Assembly (NCBI GenBank): GCA_913058195.1
Contig: CAJXPP010000144.1
Span: 1-5,949 of the forward strand
Length of the DNA: 5,949 bases
Direction: 5' to 3'
Origin: an uncultured Gammaproteobacteria bacterium
GTDB taxonomy: Bacteria; Pseudomonadota; Gammaproteobacteria; Nitrosococcales; Methylophagaceae
Shown: one piece after another, positions 1 to 5,901 of the stretch
How the letters are laid out: each line of letters opens with the position of its first letter
Position numbering within the stretch: position 1 is the first letter of the stretch
Notes under the pieces: generated by a model
Told to the model about the DNA's origin: nothing
Seen by the model: the letters and a program-made list of their open reading frames with translations, nothing else
The model's database searches: none
Translations under genes and position numbers: made by a program

Positions 1-69
1 GTAGGTTTCAAGTTGTTGAGTTATGTTATTATTTCTTCAAACATTTAAATAACACTAACATTAAAGATT

Positions 70-1053
70 ATGGCAATAGCCAACCAATTAAAGGCATTAC
101 TTAAATCACATGTAGATGGTGATAATAGAATGTTTTTGTCTATTGCTATGCAAATGGCAGCGCATGAAGCCAAACAGGGTCACGGGCTGCTTGCGAAAGA
201 GATTAGGGAGTTAATTGATCAAGCAAAATCTCAACGCTCTAGTGCAGGATTAATAGCAACACCACTCGTCAAGCCAAAAGGTGAGCTAAACAACCTATTA
301 AGTGTCACTTATCCAAAAGTAAGGCTAAATGATATGGTTTTGTCGTTAAGTATTGAAACAAGACTTAATCGACTTATTAAGGAGCATCAAAGTGTTCAGA
401 AGCTTCGAAGTCATGGCTTAGCACCGCGTAAAAAGCTCTTACTCGTTGGTCCGCCAGGAACGGGGAAAACGTTAACAGCCTCTGTTTTGGCGGGTGAATT
501 AGGACTGCCTCTATTTACTGTCCGCATTGATAGTTTGATGACAAAATACATGGGAGAAACAGCGGGAAAGCTTCGCCTAATCTTCGATGCTATTCAGCAG
601 ACTCGTGGAGTCTATCTCTTTGATGAGTTTGATAGCATCGGATCACAGAGAAGTGATAGCAATGATGTTGGAGAAGTACGCCGAGTACTGAACAGCTTTT
701 TACAGATGATAGAAGAAGATAGCTCTGATAGTTTATTGATTGCAGCCACCAACCACTATGAACTGCTTGATCATGCTTTATTTAGACGTTTTGATGATTT
801 AATCGAGTATGAGCTACCTGAGAAAAATGAAATCATATCAACACTAAAATCAAAATTGGCAGCCTTTCAAACAACAAGAATTCAATGGTCCAAAGCTGCT
901 GAAGCGGCAACTCAATTGAGCTATGGAGATATTACTCGAGTCTGTGAAGATGCGATTAAAGATGCCATCATCTACGACCGAGAATCAGTCACGCATAGCA
1001 ACTTAATCCACTCAATTAAAGAGCGTTGTGCAGTTCGTCAAAAACAGCTATAG
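70..1053 (+). CDS. AAA+ ATPase (classical clade), partner of the adjacent S8 protease
   Basis: A 327-aa AAA family ATPase. Residues 1-~85 form a helical N-terminal region with no recognised domain; the ATPase core spans about 88-250 and a helical lid follows. Visible motifs are Walker A GPPGTGKT (127-134), Walker B YLFDEFD with D185/E186, sensor 1 N228 in AATN, and the arginine pair R239-R240 in LFRRFD. The lid carries GDITR (286-290) near the sensor 2 position. TKYMGET (158-164) matches pore loop 1 of Vps4/katanin-like ATPases, so threading of a protein substrate through a hexamer is plausible (inference). There is no signal peptide or membrane segment, so it should be cytoplasmic. The stop lies 11 bases before the protease start, indicating one operon. 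The ATG at 70 is preceded only by an A-rich, weak ribosome binding stretch; no convincing promoter is visible in the 69 upstream bases. The likely role is to unfold or deliver substrates to, or gate, the protease. Family call is firm; the biological role is unknown. Confidence 0.93.
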   Translation: MAIANQLKALLKSHVDGDNRMFLSIAMQMAAHEAKQGHGLLAKEIRELIDQAKSQRSSAGLIATPLVKPKGELNNLLSVTYPKVRLNDMVLSLSIETRLNRLIKEHQSVQKLRSHGLAPRKKLLLVGPPGTGKTLTASVLAGELGLPLFTVRIDSLMTKYMGETAGKLRLIFDAIQQTRGVYLFDEFDSIGSQRSDSNDVGEVRRVLNSFLQMIEEDSSDSLLIAATNHYELLDHALFRRFDDLIEYELPEKNEIISTLKSKLAAFQTTRIQWSKAAEAATQLSYGDITRVCEDAIKDAIIYDRESVTHSNLIHSIKERCAVRQKQL

Positions 1054-1064
1054 ACACAAACATC

Positions 1065-3536
1065 ATGGCAGAAAATAGCAAGGAACGCTTACTTCATCTT
1101 TTTTTAAAAAACACCGCAATCACTAGTCGATACACTCGACCCAGTAGCGCAGGTGGGGGGGATATAAAGGTCCCTCAAAGAGATAGGCAAGCTCATGCTC
1201 AACAGCTACTGAGCCAAGTTAAAGAACTTCAGCAACAAGAGTCTGAGCTTATTCGAAGTCAAAAAGCCTTTGGGCTAGATGTAGGCAACGGCATATACCT
1301 CGCATTTGAGAGTGAACAAGACTTTGAGTTGAAGTTTGAAAGCCTTGGGTTCCAGCGAAGTGGAATAGAGTTATGTTCGGTTAAGGAAGTTGACAAGAAA
1401 ACGATCGCAACCGTATTTGTGCCAGAGGGAAAACTCTCCCATTTTTTAAAGAGAATCACTCAATACAAAGAAGAAAACACACCTAAAGGCAAGCCTAAAA
1501 ATAAAGACCTCGTAGAAAGCATTAATGCAATTAAATTAGCGGCATTAGATGCGCTGTGGACTGACGATATAGAGTCTTTACCCAATGATGATCAGGCAGT
1601 GTGGTGGGAAGTTTGGTTACGAAATTCTCAAGCAATAGATTACGAAGCCTTTTTACGTGATCATGCAGAACAGCTAGAAATGGGGGTTGGCAAGGAGGCA
1701 ATAAGGTTTCTGGATAGAACCGTTATGCTGGTTTACGGCACAAAGCAGCAAATGAGCAGATCAATCAATTTACTTGGCTCTATCGCAGAAATTAGAAAGG
1801 CAAAAGATACGGCAGATTTTTTTACCGGCATGCCCCGTTCTGAGCAGCAAGAGTGGACCAATGATTTTGTGGATAATTTAATTCCACCACACAATGAATC
1901 ACCAGCCATTTGTATTATTGATACGGGCTTAAATGAAAGCCATCCACTGCTATCTCCTGCTACAAAAGCAACACATACTTATGAACCTGTATGGGGAACT
2001 GATGACCGTGATGGACATGGAACCTCAATGGCTGGCTTAGCCTTATATGGAGATTTAACTAAAATACTAGCGGAGATCACTCCGTTTACTCATACGCATA
2101 GGCTAGAATCAGTGAAAATCATTCCCAACACAGGATGTGCACATGATAAAAAGCTATATGGAGCAATTACTCAGGAGAGTATAGCGAGGGTTGAAATTGA
2201 AGACGCCGAATGCCAGCGAATATTTTGCATGGCTGTTTCAGCTAAAGAAGATAGAGATAGAGGGAGGCCTTCATCTTGGTCAGCCGCTATTGATGCAGTG
2301 ACATCAGGCTATACAGATGAGCAACAAAGATTAATTGTTTTATCGGCAGGCAATACGGCCCCAAGCTTGAGGCACCTGTACCCCAATAGTAATATGACGG
2401 ATGGGGTGCATGATCCAGCACAAGCATGGAATGCTTTAACTGTCGGTGGGTATACAGAAAAGTCCTGGATTGATCCAGCGACAAACCCAGGTTGGAAGCC
2501 TATAGCAAAAACAGGTGATTTATCACCTGCAAGCTGCACCTCAATGCCCTGGCAAAGGGCATGGCCGATCAAGCCAGACATAGTGATGGAAGCGGGAAAT
2601 ATGGCTCTTAACCCCGCATACGAAGAGGCTGATTATATTGATGATGCGCTATTATTGTTAACTACAGGGCATAAATCTTTAATGAGCAAACAGCTTGTTT
2701 CATTTGGAGATACCAGCGCATCAGCTGCACTAGCCGCAAATTTAGCGGCAAAATTACAAGCCCAATACCCTGAATACTGGCCAGAAACAGTTCGAGCATT
2801 AATGGTTCACTCTGCAAAGTGGACAGAGGCAATGAAACGCCATTTCTTACCTCTCAACACCAAGGCCAAATATGGGCAGTTATTAAGGTTTTGTGGTTAC
2901 GGCGTGCCAAGTGAAGCCGCTTTATTTTGGAGTGCTAAAAACGAGCTAACCCTCGTTGCACAAGAGACATTACAACCTTACTTCAAAGAAAATGGAGCAG
3001 TTAAAACGCGTGATATAAACCTACATAATCTACCTTGGCCAACAGAGGTTTTACAAAGTTTGCCACCAGAGACTCAGGTAGAAATGAAGGTCACACTCTC
3101 CTATTTTATTGAGCCAAACCCAGGCTCCAGAGGCTGGATAAATAAATTTCGTTACGCCTCGCATGGGTTACGTTTTGATGTTCGTAGATCATTGGAGACT
3201 CAAAAAGACTTTGAGAAGCGAATTAACCAACAGGCGCGAGATGAAGAGTATCAAAGCCAATCAACCTCCGACTCAGAAAAATGGCTGCTAGGTAGTCAGT
3301 TAAGAGGCTTGGGGTCTATACACTCAGATACTTGGGCAGGTTCGGCTACAGAGCTTGCAGAAAAAGGATCTGTTGCTGTTTACCCTGTTATCGGTTGGTG
3401 GAAAGAGCGAGCAAACTTTGAGCGCTGGGGTAAACAGGCCCGTTATTCATTGGTTGTAAGTATTAAAGCACCTGAAATAGAAACAGATATTTATACTGCT
3501 GTTAAGAGCCAGATAGTAGTTCCTGTAACCATTTAA
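1065..3536 (+). CDS. Cytoplasmic S8 (subtilisin-like) serine protease, operonic with AAA ATPase
   Basis: An 823-aa subtilase starting MAENSKERLLHLFLKN. An in-frame TTG at 1026 would add 13 residues but lies inside the ATPase gene, and the ATG at 1065 gives a more natural N-terminus. Residues ~1-275 are a large N-terminal region with a Gly-rich basic segment (near 25-40) and no clear domain; it may act as an internal inhibitory or partner-binding region (inference). The S8 catalytic residues are all present: Asp286 in IIDTG, His318 in DGHGTS, oxyanion Asn430 in LSAGN, and Ser551 in GDTSASAA. The Ser motif differs from the usual GTSMAAP, lacking Met-Ala-Ala-Pro. About 120 residues separate Asn430 and Ser551. 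Residues ~600-823 form a C-terminal extension, probably beta-rich. No signal peptide, pro-peptide or membrane helix is seen, so it acts inside the cell, unlike most subtilases. No clear ribosome binding site precedes the start, so translation may be coupled to the ATPase gene. Substrate unknown. Confidence 0.92.
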   Translation: MAENSKERLLHLFLKNTAITSRYTRPSSAGGGDIKVPQRDRQAHAQQLLSQVKELQQQESELIRSQKAFGLDVGNGIYLAFESEQDFELKFESLGFQRSGIELCSVKEVDKKTIATVFVPEGKLSHFLKRITQYKEENTPKGKPKNKDLVESINAIKLAALDALWTDDIESLPNDDQAVWWEVWLRNSQAIDYEAFLRDHAEQLEMGVGKEAIRFLDRTVMLVYGTKQQMSRSINLLGSIAEIRKAKDTADFFTGMPRSEQQEWTNDFVDNLIPPHNESPAICIIDTGLNESHPLLSPATKATHTYEPVWGTDDRDGHGTSMAGLALYGDLTKILAEITPFTHTHRLESVKIIPNTGCAHDKKLYGAITQESIARVEIEDAECQRIFCMAVSAKEDRDRGRPSSWSAAIDAVTSGYTDEQQRLIVLSAGNTAPSLRHLYPNSNMTDGVHDPAQAWNALTVGGYTEKSWIDPATNPGWKPIAKTGDLSPASCTSMPWQRAWPIKPDIVMEAGNMALNPAYEEADYIDDALLLLTTGHKSLMSKQLVSFGDTSASAALAANLAAKLQAQYPEYWPETVRALMVHSAKWTEAMKRHFLPLNTKAKYGQLLRFCGYGVPSEAALFWSAKNELTLVAQETLQPYFKENGAVKTRDINLHNLPWPTEVLQSLPPETQVEMKVTLSYFIEPNPGSRGWINKFRYASHGLRFDVRRSLETQKDFEKRINQQARDEEYQSQSTSDSEKWLLGSQLRGLGSIHSDTWAGSATELAEKGSVAVYPVIGWWKERANFERWGKQARYSLVVSIKAPEIETDIYTAVKSQIVVPVTI
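2512..2529. repeat. Perfect 8-bp inverted repeat inside the protease gene
   Basis: CAGGTGAT, two bases, then ATCACCTG: a perfect inverted repeat within codons for TGDLSP of the protease. As RNA it would form a 7-bp stem with a TTTA tetraloop. It may be coincidental, but a second hairpin follows 14 bases later. The pairing is seen directly; any function is unknown. Confidence 0.6.
2544..2562. repeat. Second inverted repeat in tandem inside the protease gene
   Basis: ATGCCCT, five bases (GGCAA), then AGGGCAT: a perfect 7-bp inverted repeat, partly GC-rich, in the codons for SMPWQRAW. With the repeat at 2512-2529 it makes two successive hairpins in about 50 bases of coding sequence. No T-tract follows, so it is not a typical terminator. 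Confidence 0.55.
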
Positions 3537-3539
3537 TAG

Positions 3540-3592
3540 GGCCTTTTAATACACCACTTCGTTTAACGAAGAAAGCGACTTTAGTACAGGCC
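3540..3592. terminator. Possible weak bidirectional terminator between convergent genes
   Basis: The 66-base gap between the convergent protease and membrane-SH3 genes contains a perfect palindrome CTTCGTTTAACGAAG (3557-3571), a 5-bp stem with a 5-base loop. It is flanked by GGCCT (3540-3544) and AGGCC (3588-3592), which could pair as an outer stem. Position is right for a shared terminator, but neither strand shows a run of T after the hairpin, so intrinsic termination would be inefficient. It could instead be a factor binding site or nothing. Confidence 0.3.
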
Positions 3593-3602
3593 AGCTTCAT
3601 AA

Positions 3603-4547
3603 TTATTTAAAAAAGACAGTATGACGGCGTGATATCCAACCCTGCTCAATAGAACCATTAACTTCAACTTCAACAAGGAGCCACGACCGATTTGCTTTAT
3701 CAATTACGTCAACGAGCGTACCAATTGGAAGTCCCGTAATAACATTAGACTTCATGCTTGGTCCCTCTCTAAAGTGTAAAGAATGAGCTGTTGTAATACG
3801 GAACCCGGCGAGTAGGGAGCGGTCGAATTTTGTGTTTGCTGATCGAGAAAAAGAGCGTACTTCAGCCGCTGTTGAAACTGATTGCAGTTCTACTTTTGCA
3901 TCATCAGCATTTTGCATTACATATGCTGCATAACAGCTCACAAGAAAAGGTAAAAAGCAGTGACTGAATAGATAAAGTAGTATTTTTTTGGTTTTCTCAG
4001 AAAGATCATTAAAATCGCTTGCAGCAGAAACCTCCTCACTTATTTGAGAGTCAATCTCAAGCAGAGATTCATCAATTGATTGAGGCGTATCAATGTTCAG
4101 TGTAATAGCTAAAGACAAGTCCCCTGAAAATGGCGAGTTTTGTAGTTGGGTTAACGCCTTAAATGAGGAGAGTTGATTAAGCTTAGCTAGTAGATTTTCT
4201 GCCCCCTTTTGTTGTCGGACAATTGAACTTAAAGGAGTTGAGTTAACGATACCTTGAAATTTACGCATCGATTCGGGCTGCCGTAAAATGGAGCGCATCA
4301 AGTTGTCTTGATTGGTAAGCCGCTCAATTGACCTCATGGTTTCTGAGTTGTTGAAAGCTAACGATGAAAGCTGGTTAGCTTTCTCCAGCTCTCGTGCAAA
4401 CTTCATTACTCCTGTTTCGTGCTGTGCAAAAGACTGAAGGTTCGTTGGGCTTTCAAGCTTTTTAATAAGTTCAAGCCAGGATGGGTTTAGCAGTTTTTGA
4501 AAATTATCGCTATAAATACCACCGCGAACCATCCAATTATTAGCCAT
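3603..4547 (-). CDS. Single-pass membrane protein with C-terminal bacterial SH3 domain
   Basis: A 314-aa protein starting MANNWMVRGG. The frame is open upstream to an ATG at 4619, but that lies within the SIR2 gene; the ATG at 4547 is 11 bases after the SIR2 stop and has ACGAG (4555-4559) seven bases in front, so translational coupling is likely. Residues ~15-185 are helical, with degenerate repeated elements such as SETMRSIER, NLMRSILRQ and ESMRKFQGI (about 68-100). A hydrophobic segment at ~189-211 reads as one membrane helix. Residues ~247-312 look like an SH3b/SH3_3 domain: LHFREGPS, then GLPIGTLVDVID, SWLLVEV and a closing GWIS. Lysines before the helix (EKTKK) and acidic residues after it suggest the N-terminus is cytoplasmic and the SH3 domain periplasmic (inference by the positive-inside rule). 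SH3b domains often bind cell-wall or peptide ligands. It probably partners the SIR2 enzyme as a sensor or anchor; I do not recognise the full-length family. Confidence 0.85.
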   Translation of the reverse strand: MANNWMVRGGIYSDNFQKLLNPSWLELIKKLESPTNLQSFAQHETGVMKFARELEKANQLSSLAFNNSETMRSIERLTNQDNLMRSILRQPESMRKFQGIVNSTPLSSIVRQQKGAENLLAKLNQLSSFKALTQLQNSPFSGDLSLAITLNIDTPQSIDESLLEIDSQISEEVSAASDFNDLSEKTKKILLYLFSHCFLPFLVSCYAAYVMQNADDAKVELQSVSTAAEVRSFSRSANTKFDRSLLAGFRITTAHSLHFREGPSMKSNVITGLPIGTLVDVIDKANRSWLLVEVEVNGSIEQGWISRRHTVFFK

Positions 4548-4558
4548 AAATAAACTCG

Positions 4559-5776
4559 TTACACGATCAAGAGAGACAGTAATTCGCCTACATTTTGGTG
4601 CTCCCCATTGGGGTACCAAATTGGTTTGATATTGCAGGAAGTCATTCTTCGTTTAAGCGCTTGATAATCCTCCTCATCTTCCGGGACTTCTAATAAAGCA
4701 TAGTGATCGGGTACGTTACGGGCACCTTCTTCTTCCACTATTTTCTCAAAGGTTTGCACTGTCCTTTCAACATTCATGCTGCAGCCAACAAAAAATAGTG
4801 AATAACTCAGATAGATACGTTTTAGTAGTTTGGGGATGTGATTATTAAAACTGATTAAATCATCATCACCGTATGCATTTTGGTATTCTTCGTGCGTTAA
4901 CACGCGATGGTTTTGATTATTAATGTTGCCGTGTAATTTTAATATACACCGTTGCCCTTTTGGCACAGATGTGAGAAATGTAAATTCATCATGTAACCCA
5001 ACTGCTTTTGAGCTAAAGGGCATCCCTTCTATTTCGTAAGCTTCATCTGCCACTAAGTCAAAGTTAGTCGTGATGGCGCATTTATCAAAGAGCCTTGGGA
5101 GAAGTGTGCACGGTGTTGTTACAATGTCTCCATGCTTGAAATCCTGCGCAAAGTACTGTTCAAAAGCACCTAGAGGTGACTCTGCAATGACCAAGGACAT
5201 AAGCTGCTCATAATTGCCAGCGGCTAATAACGCTTTGGCATCATCTGAGTTAATGTCATGTTCGGCCATTAGGTCAGTTAAAAAACTTTCCCATGTCGGG
5301 CAGCCGGCGCTAATAGATAAACCTGCGCCAATAAAGGGAATAACGATACCGCCTTGAATAGTTTCTTTTAATTCTTCGAAATTGCGTTTATTTCTCGTGA
5401 AGTCGGCAATATTAAGTACTGAGGATATTTGCTCGTCGGTGATTTGCCTAACTTCCTGCTCATACAAACCTCTGTCACCGTAATAAAGCGCTCGGCTGGG
5501 ATTGGATAAGATGGTTTCTTCATCCCCTTTTCGCATAAACACTTCAACGGGATTTTCATCATCATTGACTACGTCATTAATCTCAGACCGTGATTCAAAG
5601 TAATTATGCTCATCAATTAATTCTTTTGCGATCTTGTCTAATCTTTCTTTTCGTCTGGCTACCAATACCACGTTCATCCCTGCTGCCGCTAATTTACGAC
5701 TGAACACTTCGCCAATACCAGAAGATGCGCCTGTTATCAGTGCCCAATCTCCATAAGCCTCTTTCAAATTTCTCAT
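4559..5776 (-). CDS. SIR2-like NADase-type protein with a short-chain dehydrogenase N-terminal fragment
   Basis: A 405-aa chimeric frame. Residues 1-~58 match the start of a short-chain dehydrogenase, with LITGASSGIG (14-22) and the basic strand end VLVARRKERL (37-46). Residues ~59-143 are of unclear origin. The rest is a SIR2-like domain (SIR2_2 type): PFIGAGLSISAGCPTW (147-162) for NAD binding, TTNFD with catalytic Asn238, LKLHG with catalytic His282, and GCS (331-333). Related stand-alone SIR2 domains in anti-phage systems degrade NAD+, and intact Asn/His fit an active enzyme. The dehydrogenase part lacks the catalytic YxxxK and most of the fold. The ATG at 5776 has a good GGAAG site; an internal ATG at 5536 (residue 81), with GAAG five bases upstream, could be the ancestral SIR2 start. 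The stop is 11 bases before the membrane-SH3 gene and the DUF2147 stop is 17 bases upstream. The fusion may be real or an assembly artefact; the SIR2 call itself is firm. Confidence 0.85.
   Translation of the reverse strand: MRNLKEAYGDWALITGASSGIGEVFSRKLAAAGMNVVLVARRKERLDKIAKELIDEHNYFESRSEINDVVNDDENPVEVFMRKGDEETILSNPSRALYYGDRGLYEQEVRQITDEQISSVLNIADFTRNKRNFEELKETIQGGIVIPFIGAGLSISAGCPTWESFLTDLMAEHDINSDDAKALLAAGNYEQLMSLVIAESPLGAFEQYFAQDFKHGDIVTTPCTLLPRLFDKCAITTNFDLVADEAYEIEGMPFSSKAVGLHDEFTFLTSVPKGQRCILKLHGNINNQNHRVLTHEEYQNAYGDDDLISFNNHIPKLLKRIYLSYSLFFVGCSMNVERTVQTFEKIVEEEGARNVPDHYALLEVPEDEEDYQALKRRMTSCNIKPIWYPNGEHQNVGELLSLLIV
4594..4620 (-). repeat. Hairpin at the 3' end of the SIR2 gene
   Basis: On the plus strand TTTGGT (4594-4599) pairs with ACCAAA (4615-4620), and CCCC (4603-4606) with GGGG (4610-4613) around an ATT loop, leaving a small asymmetric bulge. 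In the minus-strand transcript this stem sits in the SIR2 codons for WYPNGEHQ, ending about 46 bases before the start of the membrane-SH3 gene. It could affect mRNA stability or the ratio of the two products; no T-tract follows, so it is not an intrinsic terminator. Confidence 0.5.
5603..5776 (-). pseudogene. 5' remnant of a short-chain dehydrogenase gene, fused in frame to SIR2
   Basis: The first ~58 codons of the chimeric frame encode the opening beta-alpha-beta of a classical SDR Rossmann fold, with the TGASSGIG dinucleotide-binding motif and the following VVLVARRKERL strand. Family members are usually about 250-270 aa with a downstream YxxxK active site, all missing here. Similarity appears to end near KELIDEHN, after which sequence unlike an SDR begins; the exact junction is my estimate. 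It follows the DUF2147-like gene closely, so both may belong to an original host operon. On its own it cannot be an active dehydrogenase. Confidence 0.7.
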
Positions 5777-5780
5777 AAAA

Positions 5781-5785
5781 CTTCC
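5781..5785 (-). promoter_or_regulatory. Ribosome binding site of the SDR-SIR2 frame
   Basis: GGAAG on the minus strand lies four bases before the ATG at 5776. It is the best Shine-Dalgarno match in the window and supports this start for the dehydrogenase-derived frame, which means that the fused SIR2 would be translated from the dehydrogenase's own signal. Confidence 0.55.
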
Positions 5786-5793
5786 ATTACCAT

Positions 5794-5901
5794 CTATTCC
5801 TGACGTTTCCAGACTTCTGTTCTACCAAACAACGATACCCCGACATAGCCTCTTACCTTTAATGTACCATCATCATTTAGTGATAGTTTGCATTTATAAG
5901 T
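5794..5901 (-). CDS. DUF2147-like protein, C-terminal 35 codons (partial)
   Basis: Reading the minus strand from 5901 gives 35 codons ending in TAG at 5794-5796, too short to stand out as a frame of its own. The peptide includes VRGYVGVSLFGRTEVW, which resembles the conserved C-terminal end of DUF2147 domain proteins (typically a G-Y-[IV]-G-x-S-L-x-G-R-T-x-x-W pattern). DUF2147 proteins are small, usually exported proteins of poorly defined function. The rest of the gene is lost because the genomic sequence stops at an adapter. Its stop is 17 bases before the dehydrogenase-derived start, consistent with a shared transcript whose promoter would lie outside the window. The call rests on a short peptide recognised from memory. 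Confidence 0.65.
   Translation of the reverse strand, partial: TYKCKLSLNDDGTLKVRGYVGVSLFGRTEVWKRQE

Noticed and set aside
1..69. Promoter or tail of an upstream gene ahead of the ATPase
   Set aside because: The stretch is AT-rich with loose -10-like words, but no -35/-10 pair with acceptable spacing was found, and the short open frames are too small to judge.
1026..1064. TTG start extending the protease N-terminus by 13 residues
   Set aside because: It overlaps the ATPase gene, has no ribosome binding site, and the ATG at 1065 gives a cleaner N-terminus with ordinary operon spacing.
1259..1459. Minus-strand frame of 66 codons
   Set aside because: It lies wholly inside the well supported protease gene and shows no recognisable protein features.
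2287..2581. Two overlapping minus-strand frames of 65 and 90 codons
   Set aside because: Both are antisense to the catalytic region of the protease and are explained as shadows of it.
4548..4619. Upstream ATG at 4619 for the membrane-SH3 protein
   Set aside because: It would overlap the SIR2 coding region by 61 bases and add residues of low-complexity basic character; the ATG at 4547 follows the SIR2 stop with a suitable gap.
5368..5565. Minus-strand frame of 65 codons in another phase of the SIR2 gene
   Set aside because: The SIR2 frame across this stretch has coherent protein features; this alternative has none.
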